A stretch of DNA of 64,000 nucleotides from Siphonodentalium dalli (lineage: Eukaryota > Mollusca > Scaphopoda > Gadilida > Siphonodentaliidae): positions 228,786,961 through 228,850,960 of the forward strand of contig CP136066.1 in assembly GCA_032622095.1 (NCBI GenBank), written 5' to 3'. Each line of letters opens with the position of its first letter. The stretch's first letter is position 1. The notes beneath the pieces were generated by a model. It worked only from the letters and a program-made list of their open reading frames with translations. It had not been told where the DNA came from and did not search any database. This document shows, one piece after another, positions 12,681-22,967 of this stretch. The translations under genes and the position numbers were made by a program.

Positions 12681-14073
12681 ATGGGAGGGGGTCTTTGCTT
12701 CTTGCTTTGGTGGCATCCACCCCATGCACGGTAGGCAAACACCCATCGTGCATGGGCAGACAATAATCTACTTACAAACCGTACAAACGCTCTTCAGCGG
12801 AATTATAGCATTCAAAAGTTGGTTGTAGGAGAGGGCGAAGGCTCTTTCAAATCTTCCCGGGCATCATCCAAACTCTGTTTCAGCTAGTTTGTTTATAAAT
12901 CAGCGTAATACGTGCACATTTTCGTATATATATGTATGTCGATTCACAAACCATTGACTCGAGTATATATACGCCCATGTTTATCAAGCAGCGTAATACG
13001 TTCACAATTCCCCGTACATATGTATGCCGATTCATAAACCGTTGACTCGAGTGTATATACGCCAAGGGTCAATACTATGAAGATTTCTCTTGGTAATAAT
13101 CTACAATTGTTTGTGAGAAATAACAATTTCTCATTCTGCTAATAATACGAACATACGATCACAAACAAAAATCAAAAATAGTATGTGTTCTTTGTAAACA
13201 CTTTAATTTCCCAATCACTAAGGATTTTCGAGTACTGTATTGAAAGCGACATGTTCAAGTTAAGGAGCGTCTTTGTATGGGGAGCCCGATATAGATATTC
13301 GATTTTCACACCCTTAAACCTGTTCATATACCCACCTCTGATAAGCATGAACGTGGTAAAACCTGGGTCTGTCACCTAACCATACCCCTCACCATGAAAA
13401 TGTTTTATCAGCTAGAAATATCATGAACATGGACATGGCGATATGGATTTAGGAGTGTTGGGAACTCGACGCCTGGAACGTAAAGCTGTTCATGATAGGA
13501 GTCGCAACCAAACCCTATGAAGTGTCCACATTGAGTGATACTTGCGGGATTGTAAACAGCATTACAAAATTACATGTACTTATTATGATTAACGACATAT
13601 CGCCTCTTTATAAAAGATTCCATCGCTATGTGGAATTCATAGGCATGTTGGGTTTGGGTCCAAGAGAATGCAGATTGAAATTATAGGAACATACCACATG
13701 ACCAATAAGAGATCGGATAAGTTTGAAATTATAGGATGACCACCCTACCTATATAACTGAGATACTTACCATGTCCCTGCTTTAATAGGATGACCACACC
13801 ACCTATATAACTGATGTACTTAGCATGTCCCTGCTTTAGTATGATGGACACCCTCTACAAAACAGAGCCACTGTAGCCACATCCCTGCCTCGATATGTTA
13901 TGATCAGAGGCGCGTTTGAAATCATTGGATGGTCAGAATATATATAAAATATAGTACCACCAAATACCATTTTGTTTTCACGAATAGAATAGTTGTAATA
14001 TGTGAAAACAAAGATACCAAATCAGTTCCTAAATATGACAATAATTGATATTCACCATTTATTTTCATCTCAG
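12681..14073. other. Intron sequence with short local duplications
   Basis: Two copies of an approximately 87-base unit lie head to tail at about 12889-12977 and 12978-13063 (cagcgtaatacgt..., ttgactcgagtatatatacg). About 2.5 copies of a 66-base unit lie at 13730-13890 (ggatgaccaccctacctata, catgtccctgcttta). Small open frames here have no recognisable motif. The end of the stretch (ttttcatctcag) is the acceptor of the next astacin exon. Confidence 0.6.
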
Positions 14074-14215
14074 TTTTTCAGCAAGGACACGGATAATTTA
14101 GATACAATCACAACATTGGATCCTAGTTTCCAAGAGATAATAGGACAATTGTACCTGGGAGGTACTAGGAGCTACCTGGACGCAAAGATGATCAACATAA
14201 TGTATTCGTGTAATG
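14074..14215 (+). CDS. Astacin-family metalloprotease, exon encoding the end of the catalytic domain
   Basis: The exon reads FFSKDTDNLDTITT, then LDPSFQEIIGQ, and ends SYLDAKMINIMYSCN. This is the C-terminal third of an astacin domain: the strand after the Met-turn (YGRxxFS), the T-I-x-x-x-D-P/IGQ segment, and the final helix LSxxDxxxINxxYxC whose cysteine forms a conserved disulfide. It follows exactly on the W that ends the exon at 1343. The acceptor is ttttcatctcag and the donor gtaagt. Entry phase 0 matches the exit phase of the previous exon; exit phase is 1, the usual phase at module borders of extracellular proteins. The match of two split halves of one domain in the same orientation and phase is strong evidence for a real gene. 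The downstream frame to 14292 is intron read-through. Confidence 0.85.
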
Positions 14216-14970
14216 GTAAGTGGTTAAATAAATCATCGTTTGAACCAGGCATGGCCCATTTAATATCGCGGAAGTGCACCAAATGTGGGTAAAATGTCGC
14301 CGACAGCAGCCGCATCTCTTACCAAGTCATCAAGATAGGTATGGGTGGGTATAGGATGGGTGTAAATTAATATTGTTTTTAGTAACTTTTTCACTTCTGT
14401 TCAGCTTCTATATCCCCTAATTTGCAAAAGATAAAGTGCATAAACGAGGTGACTATTGGGTAAGCATCAACAACATAAACTGGGTTACTTCAACCCTATC
14501 CAGTGACCCCAGCCCAGAGGACGACATGGGACACATAATTATTCTCCATAAAATGAGCCACTTCTCCCTATTTTTGTCCAAGGGAGACGTGAATTCTCTC
14601 TAATATACCGGCAGGCACATGTCCCAGCAGCATATTTAACATATAATTACTGATTATAATGTTCTAACTCACCATTATGGTTTCAAAAATTGAATCTCAG
14701 GCTTGTGTGGTATAAAACGGTATGATTGGGTGTAAATTGCATGTCAATCATTCTTACTTATCCCGTATAAAATAGCAATTCTAAAAATAAAACAAAAATA
14801 CGTTTAAATATATGTATATATAGAAGCTCAACTCATACACACTTATGTGTTATTATACACACATACAAATGATCTCTTAATTCACTATCACCAGAGTTTT
14901 ATCAAGCCTTCTATCATTAGTTCATTACGATAGTTTTACCAGATTATTTTTATTACTATTGTTTTATATA
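14216..14970. other. Intron, nothing recognised
   Basis: AT-rich intron between the second and third visible astacin exons. No exon signal pair with a family motif was seen. Confidence 0.5.
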
Positions 14971-15030
14971 CCCTTATGTTTTCTCGATGCTAGCAAGGCT
15001 TTCGATCGGATCAATCTCGACACACGTATG
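14971..15030 (+). pseudogene. LINE reverse transcriptase remnant, motif A
   Basis: The plus frame reads CFLDASKAFDRINLDT, the motif A region of non-LTR reverse transcriptases, including the first catalytic aspartate (FLDASKAFD). The frame is lost within a few codons, where the 55-bp satellite begins. Together with the remnant at 16410-17060 it forms one decayed LINE split by the satellite. It is a different element from the minus-strand LINE at 6243-11007, whose motif A is FLDVQKAFDTVW. Confidence 0.75.
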
Positions 15031-16350
15031 GCCACCTCTGACCTTTGAGAGTAGTGGGCTGTTAATGGTGACTATTCGTTTATACACTCATGGCCACAGT
15101 TGAACGTAGTGTGCTGTTAATGATGACTATTCGTTAATACACTTATGACCACGTTTGAGAGCTGTGTGCTGTTAATGGTGACTATTCGTTAATACACTGA
15201 TCACCACCTCTGAGAGCAGTGTGCTGTTAATGATGACTATTCGTTTATACACTTATCATCACCTCTGAGAGTAGTGGGCTGTTAATGATGACTATTCGAT
15301 AATACACTTATGGCCACATTTGAGAGTAGTGTGCTGTTAATGATGACTATTCGATAATACACTTATGGCCACATTTGAGAGAAGTGGGCTGTTAATGATG
15401 ACTATTAGTTTATACACTTATGACCACGTTTGAGAGTAGTGGGCTGTTAATGATGACTATTCGTGTATACACTTATGATCACCTCTGAGAGAAGTGGGCT
15501 GTTAATGATGACTATTCGTGTATACACTTATGGCAACATTTGAGAGTAGTGGGCTGTTAATGATGACTATTCGTGTATACACTTATGATCACCTCTGAGA
15601 GAAGTGGGCTGTTAATGATGACTATTCGTTTATACACTTATGGCCACATTTGAGAGTAGTGGGCTGTTAATGATGACTATTCGTGTATACACTTATGATC
15701 ACCTCTGAGAGAAGTGGGCTGTTAATGATGACTATTCGTTTATACACTTATGGCCACATTTGAGAGTAGTGGGCTGTTAATGATGACTATTAGTTTATAC
15801 ACTTATGACCACATTTGAGAGTAGTGGGCTGTTAATGATGACTATTCGTGTATACACTTATGATCACCTCTGAGAGAAGTGGGCTGTTAATGATGACTAT
15901 TCGTGTATACACTTGTGGCAACATTTGAGAGTAGTGGGCTGTTAATGATGACTATTCGTGTATACACTTATGATCACCTCTGAGAGAAGTGGGCTGTTAA
16001 TGATGACTATTCGTTTATACACTTATGGCCACATTTGAGAGTAGTGGGCTGTTAATGATGACTATTCGTGTATACACTTATGATCACCTCTGAGAGAAGT
16101 GGGCTGTTAATGATGACTATTCGTTTATACACTTATGGCCACATTTGAGAGTAGTGGGCTGTTAATGATGACTATTCGTGTATACACTTATGATCACCTC
16201 TGAGAGAAGTGGGCTGTTAATGATGACTATTCGTTTATACACTTATGGCCACATTTGAGAGTAGTGGGCTGTTAATGATGACTATTCGCTTATACATTTT
16301 TGGCCACATTTGAGAGTAGTAGTGGGCTGTCAATGATGACTATTCGTTTG
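15021..16350. repeat. 55-bp satellite, about 24 copies, with a 110-bp dimer structure
   Basis: The unit is 55 bases: agtgggctgttaatgatgac, tattcgtttatacactta and a variable part. Two variants, tggccacatttgagagta and tgatcacctctgagagaa, alternate regularly from about 15430 to 16270, giving a 110-bp higher-order repeat. The first few units are more diverged. The array lies inside a decayed LINE in an astacin intron. Confidence 0.93.
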
Positions 16351-16409
16351 CTACAAAACTAGTTTGGAGAGAAGACATTTATGACACGCTGGTTGACAAT
16401 ATATCATCA

Positions 16410-17060
16410 TGTTTTCATTCGACGCGGCGCGTAAGGAAAGGTTGTATTCTATACTGCTATAGGGCATACCCTCTCCTCACATAATATGGGTCACACAAAA
16501 CTCAGCCATCATTCATTTAACGTGGTGTATACGGACTCTCTCAGTACGCGTCTCAATGATGATTGCATCCTCGATCTCGCTGTTAAAGACCCTGATGTCA
16601 ATATATGAACCGAGGCTATAAAACTAGACTTGTTGAAAACACAACAAAAACACTTGCTATGTCATTCATTACAAAGTATTTCCCGAAGCTGAATCTTTGT
16701 GGGAATATTATTTTGTGTGTAGATTGTTTTAAATATTTAGAACACGATAAACTAAATAATTTGAAAGATGACCAGGAGTTATTGCCATTGTTCGTGATAG
16801 AAGTGTTTTATGATTTTTTTTATTTCATGCCCTTTCTCGACACATTGAAGATGTGCAACATATTCAGTGAATATGCACTCTGTCATATTGGTGTAAACAA
16901 TTCCTCCTACCGTATAGGAATCTGAAACCATATATCATTCGAACATGCCACCTTCGTCGGGGGACGTTTTGGTCAGCGACCTTTTATTATATATTGATGT
17001 CCATCTGCGAACCATAATGCTCATGTTTATGTTGTTTAACGAACCAGAATGCTCATGTTT
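16410..17060 (+). pseudogene. LINE reverse transcriptase remnant, motif B region to C-terminal region
   Basis: Several frames carry LINE-like pieces in the expected order. RRVRKGCILY near 16420-16450 stands where NGVRQGGILSP would be. FNVVYTDSLSTRLNDDCI near 16520-16575 resembles the FNVYMDxLSxxLN segment. The open frame 16605-16925 has the phrase CVDCFKYLEHDKLNNLKDDQ, resembling the VxxFKYLGHxxxxxLxDDxD thumb motif, followed by LKMCNIFSEYALCHIG. MPPSSGDVLVSDLL near 16945 resembles a C-terminal LPPRxSASEMF-like segment. The remnant continues the motif A piece at 14971 after the satellite is removed and ends just before the next astacin exon. Frameshifts and missing motifs show it is dead. The assignment rests on motif order and has not been tested by search. 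Confidence 0.6.
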
Positions 17061-17089
17061 ATGTTGTTTCGGTTACGATCTCATTTCAG

Positions 17090-17223
17090 CCGACTGCCCG
17101 TACGACCCATGCAGAACCACGGAATACCAGGGAGCTGATTGTAGATGTTATTGTAGTGGAGCGACACCATTCGATATTGAACGATGTCCTGACCGTTCTG
17201 GTTTGTTACAAATTATTTTATAG
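17090..17223 (+). CDS. Astacin-family metalloprotease, exon with six-cysteine EGF-like tail
   Basis: An acceptor (gatctcatttcag) opens the exon in phase 1, matching the exit phase of the exon at 14215. The joined reading is N-A-D-C and then CPYDPCRTTEYQGADCRCYC followed by SGATPFDIERC. Six cysteines with a C-x-C-x-C core are typical of the short Cys-rich or EGF-like segment that follows the protease domain in many invertebrate astacins. The frame continues to a TAG at 17221-17223. An AATAAA with a GT-rich stretch follows at 17339, so this may be the last exon. Alternatively a weak donor (gtttgt) at about 17198, after CPDRS, would leave phase 1 and allow splicing to further modules such as the phase 1 segment at 25314. 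Both endings are possible. Confidence 0.72.
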
Positions 17224-17338
17224 TCCAGTAGGCGTGTTCACAAGATAAGACGATAATATAGTCCATCTGGTGTATGCCAGACAGTTATACATATTTAAAA
17301 AAAACCTCACTGATTTATAAACTAGTAAATATCTGGTC

Positions 17339-17344
17339 AATAAA
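17339..17344 (+). terminator. Candidate polyadenylation signal AATAAA of the astacin gene
   Basis: AATAAA lies 116 bases after the TAG of the Cys-rich exon and is followed by tgttgtttggttgctg, a GT-rich element of the kind found downstream of cleavage sites. In AT-rich DNA such hexamers are common, so this is only a candidate. Confidence 0.4.
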
Positions 17345-18573
17345 CATGTTGTTTGGTTGCTGATCCTTCTTCGCAGCCTTTAATGTGTTAAATGATAGGA
17401 AATTAGGAATGTATCTGTGAGTGACCCTTATATACAGTTGCACGTGGTTACAAGTTGATCCCAAATTCAGAAATGCAGCCTGTATTGGAACAGTTTCAAT
17501 AACATACCCTTAGTCGGATGGTGATCTTTCTTATTCACAACCTTACACGATACATATAAGTTGTCATATACGATGTAATCACTATAATTATAAATTTGAC
17601 CCTGTGCAAATGCATTCTCTTATATATGCGAGTTGACCATATTTAAGAGAATGCATTGGCCTAACAATTTTTTATTATTTTTTACAATTTTTTACAATTG
17701 TAATAATTTTTTCTTATATTATTTAACAATTTTTATAATTTCACCCATACAGAGCCCCAGACAAACATGAGCAGACTACACTCTTCTATATGCGTCTATA
17801 TATGTGTGGGGGTCCCTGCAGGGAAATCTAAGTTTTATAATTTTATAATTTCACCCATACAGAGCCCCACACAGACATGAGCAGACGACACTCAGTACAC
17901 ATGCTTCTGTATATGTTTGGGGCTGCCTGCAGGGTTATTCACACTCTGGCTGTTTTTTTTTTTATGTCCTAAAAATTGATAAAGAATGTAAGAAAATTGT
18001 ATATAAAAAAACGATAAAAAATACTATTATGCAGTAGTAACCTGCAGGGAGCCCCACCCATTATATTTGAACGCATATGTCAGTCTGTTCTCCTGAATAT
18101 AAGTTCATAACAACATTATTTGAATCTGAATTACGCTCTATATGAATCTTAACCGACTTACCAGATGTACGCTCTTTATAATGTGTTTTCACTGTGGGCC
18201 GAGCCAAAAAAAATAGCGGGTATAAGTCCACTATGAGCTTATTTCAGAATAAAACAAATCCAATAGGAACCTATGTGACTGTGATGTAATAAAAAACATG
18301 AATGACAATTCAAACCTGAGAAAAAAATTTAAATGTTAAAAACATCCTGATATAGAATTAAAATGTTAAACAGATCCTGAGAAAAATTGTTTAAAATTTA
18401 AAAACATCATGAGAAAAAAATCAAATGTTAAAGACATCCTGAGACAAACATCCTGAGAGAAATAAAAAATGTTAAAAACATCCTGAGATTAAATTGAAAA
18501 TGTTAAAAACATCCTGAGAGTAATTTTAAATGTAAAAATCATCACGATAAATATCGTATTGGACTCGAATTCC
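17345..18573. repeat. Non-coding stretch with a 110-bp duplication and short A-rich repeats
   Basis: A unit of about 110 bases occurs twice at 17728-17835 and 17839-17940 (atttcacccatacagagccc ... tgcaggg). From 18313 to 18540 a degenerate unit built on aatgttaaaaacatcctgag occurs about eight times at irregular spacing of 25-50 bases. No gene is seen. Confidence 0.7.
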
Positions 18574-18622
18574 ACATAGTACAGCATGACGTCATTGTAT
18601 CGTATGTATAACGGCCACATAG
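18574..18622. repeat. Isolated copy of the 44-bp satellite unit
   Basis: The sequence catagtacagcatgacgtca, then ttgtatcgtatgtataacgg, is a single unit of the satellite that forms arrays at 21960-22770 and 23785-24370. It lies 3.4 kb before the arrays, either as a seed or as a moved unit. Confidence 0.8.
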
Positions 18623-18727
18623 CATTGTTACCATCCCTATTTTCGACCCTTCTGAATGGCCCATGTCCTTTTCGTGCCGAGCGACAAATCACACTGTTTT
18701 TGTCGCCCGCCTGGTGTTATATTAGCG

Positions 18728-18810
18728 AGTTTGCGATTTCAAACGGGTACGGGTACCGGTACGGGTACTGGTAGTTACCCGTACCGGTACACGTTTTGAA
18801 ATCGCAAACT
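18728..18810. repeat. Inverted repeat with GTACCGGTAC core
   Basis: The arms agtttgcgatttcaaa and its complement enclose palindromic gggtaccggtacggg-type sequence. The whole 83 bases can form one hairpin. Confidence 0.75.
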
Positions 18811-19429
18811 GTTTTACGGGTAGAATTAAGCATATCGACGGGTAGTGTATGGTGAGCCAATTGCAGCACAATATATATGATATAGAGAAATTGTTATCCG
18901 CATTCGCTTTCTTGGCCGACGTTATACTTGCTGTTATGGTTATATGATGGACATCTGCGTGGATAATGGATTGCATTAACCAGGGACGAGGCGAAAGTGG
19001 AAGGGGTTGGCGTCTTTCTTTGACTCATTTTGGTAACATTTTCAATAATTAGCTTTCATAAGTAATTTCCCAGACCGTTCGAGTGTCGTCTAGAACAGAT
19101 GGAATTTTCTGACTGAGAAAATATGTTATGATATCACAAATATACAATTACGCTAATTTAATAATCCAACCATTATTCGGTGTAAAATGTGTTGGTTTAG
19201 ACCCAGGGTCCAAGAATGTCCTACATGCATGCACTTTTAGTCAGATATAAGACCGAAATTGGCCCTTATATTAGTTGGGGAATATATAGTCATATAACTG
19301 GTAATGGGTTGGAATCTTTCGAAGGGTCGGGCAAGGGAATATTCATCCCAAGAACTTGGATATTTGTCTGGGTCTAAACTCGGATGTAGGTAGAACAAGA
19401 GCTACACTGGGCGTGCAAAATACCCCCTC
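18811..19429. other. Non-coding, nothing recognised
   Basis: No exon, repeat array or element end was identified between the inverted repeat and the dispersed repeat that follows. Confidence 0.5.
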
Positions 19430-19830
19430 TCTTGGGTCGGCGGAAACTGGTCAAAAAGGGCATAACTCTGGTAAAAATTGGCGGACGGAACTCAAATTTG
19501 AACTTGACCTGTGTTTTGGTGGGAGAAAGTAATATACCAAATTGAATCCGATAAGCTCTAGTAAAGTTATCATCCGGACAACAAATTTCAGGGATTTTCT
19601 AAGTCAAAAAACGTCAAATAAGGGGCATAACTCCGGTGAAAATTGGCGGGCGGAACCCAAATTCGAACTTGAACTTACTTTTCGGCTAATACACCCACAT
19701 ACCAAATTTTATTGAATTTGGTTCACTCTAACTAAAGTTATCATCCGGAAACCAGGTTAACGGACGGACGCCTGGACGCCCGGACGTCCGGACGGACAGA
19801 CCAATACTATAATGCGGCCGTTTTTTCAAA
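19430..19830 (+). repeat. Dispersed repeat with two internal copies and a GGACG-rich end
   Basis: A unit of about 165 bases occurs twice, each beginning near gggcataactctggtaaaaa and aggggcataactccggtgaa. Both contain ttggcgg-cgga-ctcaaatt and aagttatcatccgga. The second copy runs into a (cggacg)n tract and gaccaatactataatgcggc. The layout resembles repeat families I associate with marine invertebrate genomes, but I cannot name the family from memory with confidence. Confidence 0.55.
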
Positions 19831-20194
19831 CGGGCGTATAAAAATCAAACTTGTTAAATATAAAGGGTGTTTAATGGTACACTATTCATTATATGGTTCG
19901 AATAAAGAGCGTTTGCTTCACGTCTATGCGAAACAAAGAAAACAGCTAAAAGTCGCTCTGATGACGGTAAGATTGTGCCGAGTATGAGGTGTGTATATCA
20001 GTATTTGGTGTCACTATCGGCCACTACAATATACAACAGTCTTGGGGTTCAAATGCGCCATGTCCGTTCAAAAGTCAAATATCTATATTAAAATGAGAAA
20101 TCAGTCACCACCACATAAGGTACAATAACTGAACGGTTGTATTCAATCGTGTAACACATTCACGGTGTACTTATGCCCATACACAAAGGGTCGA
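19831..20194. other. Non-coding, nothing recognised
   Basis: Unique-looking AT-rich sequence with no supported feature. Confidence 0.5.
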
Positions 20195-20913
20195 TAGGGG
20201 ACGTGGCGAGAGGGTGGGGTGTCTCACCCCAACTTCTGTCAACAGTTGGATATTGCATATACCTAACACACCAAAACATACGTTGAAATTATTCTGTCAT
20301 TCAGTTTGATTTTCCAAAAATGTATTAGTGGGGATTTTTTTTTATAGTTTTAGACCAACATTTGCAAATATTCCTACTTTTGGTAGAAAAACTTCGGGCT
20401 ATATGGTCAACAGCAGGTTGGAAATATCCAACAAATGTAAAGCTTGAGGAAAGTCAATAATTTATCAATTTTCATGTTCAGATTTCAAAACGTTCTCACA
20501 CCAGACCGAACCATGGTCGACCCGGTATGCCCTGGTCTAACCACATTCAGTGGCTCGGCAATGCTGATCATTAATTTGTGAAAAACAAACCAGGGCGTGA
20601 ATTTGCCTGGTGTTGGACCACTAGATGTTATGATTTTGCAATTTCCAGGTTCATATCTACAAAACTGTTCTCGTACTGCATGGTCGGCAAGGTGGACCCC
20701 CCCCCCCCCCATCACAGAACTGATCCATTTAGAACAGTCCACAATAATATTCAGGACAGTGAGGATCAGTTGGGGGGAATCAGAGCCCAACGGGGTGCAC
20801 AATTTGAATTACGCACAAACCTCTGTTTGGTGTGGTTTAAGGGGGTGTATAGTTGGGAATTTGAAGGTGGACACACCTTCTCAACGCGGAGACCCCCTAT
20901 AATTACGTCCCTG
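20195..20913 (-). mobile_element. hAT-like non-autonomous element, copy C, inverted and shortened
   Basis: Read on the minus strand, it starts cagggacgtaattatagggg and then ggtctccgcg, matching the left end of copies A and B. It ends with gggtgagacaccccaccctc and tcgccacgt, matching their right end. Internal landmarks (ggttggaaatatccaac, ccgaaccatggtcg) are shared. It is about 720 bases, so an internal part is missing. The short open frames over it (20485-20991, both strands) are not genes. Confidence 0.7.
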
Positions 20914-21810
20914 TGTCGAGACTGCGTATTACACCGCCAACTCACTCTCTTAATCATAACATGTCATTACTTGAGTGAAGACAGTCAGTAAACAAATCGG
21001 CGTTCCATAGTTATCTTAGTGTTAGAAGCCGCCTCGATACTTTGAACATAAAACATGGCTTAAATGACAAATGTATCAATGAGATTTGGCAATGAAATCG
21101 TGCAATAAATAGATTAATGCATAGCTGACTGTTATTTCGTAGAACTAATGTACTTTTGAGTGAGAAAACTTTAGCGAAAGACTACCAGTCAATGGGATAT
21201 ATCTACCCGTTCCAAATCCCTATCGCTTTATGTGCTGCATTCAAAGTACGCAAATGTTCATGTCGAAATTATGGTGCAAGATTGAAAGAGTGGATCCCTT
21301 GAGGTTGGTTGGTTATACATGTTTGCTGGTAGACAACGTAATGCATACGTTTTTCGCGAATGAATGGTACTGTACGCTTATCCTCCGTGATCTCTGCAAT
21401 TTGATACGAGGATAGCTATGAGCACTGACACATATGAATGTACATTAATGAAATTGACAACTTCCCAATACCTTTCCGGGAAGAGCGTTATGTAATGAAC
21501 ATCGCGAGTAAATTGCGCGCGCAAGACGACATTGCCACATTGCACAAGACGAGAACATACCTACAGGTATATGGCTTATTGGTTTACATTGATATTGATA
21601 TTGACGATTTAACCACCAAAATGATCGGAAATATACGCGGGTTATCAAACACTTAACGGTTTGACTATCGCTTATGGAACAGAAATCCTATGGGACGATA
21701 AGTAGTTACTGAAAATATACATAATCGGGAAAGAAAGCACGCGTGACTCAGTGGAACATCGTGCGTGTTGATGGCAATGGTGTTTTCTGTGGTATAATCG
21801 GATAACAAAA
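20914..21810. other. Non-coding, nothing recognised
   Basis: Small open frames (21230-21415, 21438-21656) have no family motif or paired splice signals that I can support. Confidence 0.5.
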
Positions 21811-21959
21811 CAGTTGTTGCCCTTCGTCTCGGGAGACATTGAGATTTGTCACCCGCTCGAGAACGGAATGTCTCCCTCGGAGCTTCACTCCTCGGGAGAC
21901 ATTCCGTTCTCGAGCGGGTGACAAATCTCAATGTCTCCCTCGACAACGGGCGACAACTG
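21811..21959. repeat. Long hairpin with a perfect 46-bp stem core
   Basis: The left arm 21831-21876 begins gggagacattgagatttgtc; the right arm 21894-21939 is its exact reverse complement, with a 17-base loop. Pairing continues outward with mismatches to about 66 bp (cagttgttgccc / gggcgacaactg). The right half recurs alone at 22195-22270 inside the 44-bp array. Confidence 0.92.
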
Positions 21960-22770
21960 TATATTGTATCGTATGTATAATGGCGTAACACAGCACAGCA
22001 TGAATCATTGTATCGTATTTATAATGGTGTAACATAGCACAGCATGGGTCATTGTATCGTATGTATGACGGCGTAACATAGCACAGCATGAGTCATTGTA
22101 TCGTATGTATAATGGTGTAACATAGCACAGCATGAATCATTGTATCGTATGTATAATGGTGTAACATAGCACATCACGAGTCATTGTATTGTATCTTCAC
22201 TCCTCGGGAGACATTCCGTTCTCGAGCGGGTGACAAATCTCAATGTCTCCCTCGACAACGGGCGACAACTGTATATTGTATCGTATATATAATGGCGTAA
22301 CACAGCACAGCATGAAACATTGTATCGTATTTATAATGGTGTAACATAGCACAGCATGAGTCATTGTATCGTATGTATAATGGCGTAACATATCACAGCA
22401 TGAATCATTGTATCGTATGTATAATGGTGTAACATAGCACATCATGTGTCATTGTATCGTATGTATAATGGTGTAACATAGCACAGCATGTGTCATTGTA
22501 TCGTATGTATAACGGCGTAACATAGCACAGCATGAGTCATTGTATCGTATGTATAATGGCGTAACACAGCACAGCATGAGTCATTGTATCGTATGTATAA
22601 CGGTCACATAGCACAGCATGAATCATTGTATCGTATGCATAATGGTGTAACATAGCACATCATGAGTCATTGTATCGTATGTATAATGGCGTAACATATC
22701 ACAGCATGAATCATTGTATCGTATGTATAATGGTGTAACATAGCACATCATGAGTCATTGTATCGTATGT
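21960..22770. repeat. 44-bp satellite, left block
   Basis: The unit is cattgtatcgtatgtataat, then ggtgtaacatagcacagcat and gagt (44 bases), with variants ggcgtaac, ggccacat and catcatg. About 16-17 units are present, counting around the 75-base half-hairpin at 22195-22270, which shows the block was internally duplicated together with its left border. Confidence 0.93.
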
Positions 22771-22776
22771 ATATAC

Positions 22777-22917
22777 GGATTAACTGTCATGTGGACTGTT
22801 TTTATGGAGATGTAACCGTGAGGTAAGGGTGTAAAACCCGAAGGGTTTTACTTACAAGTTATGACCACTTACCTCACGGTTACATCTCCATAAAAATAGT
22901 CCACATGACAGTTAATC
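22777..22917. mobile_element. Foldback hairpin H1
   Basis: The arms run from ggattaactgtcatgtggac to gtccacatgacagttaatc. Nearly the whole 141 bases pair, with tgtaaaacccgaagggtttt at the tip. TTAA lies at both borders just outside CTGTCATG...CATGACAG, which would fit a TTAA target duplication, but the pairing continues past TTAA on one side, so the exact limits are uncertain. Confidence 0.75.
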
Positions 22918-22967
22918 ATTATATTTATATACATTTAGCGAAAAAGCGACTTTTGTAAATGTATATA

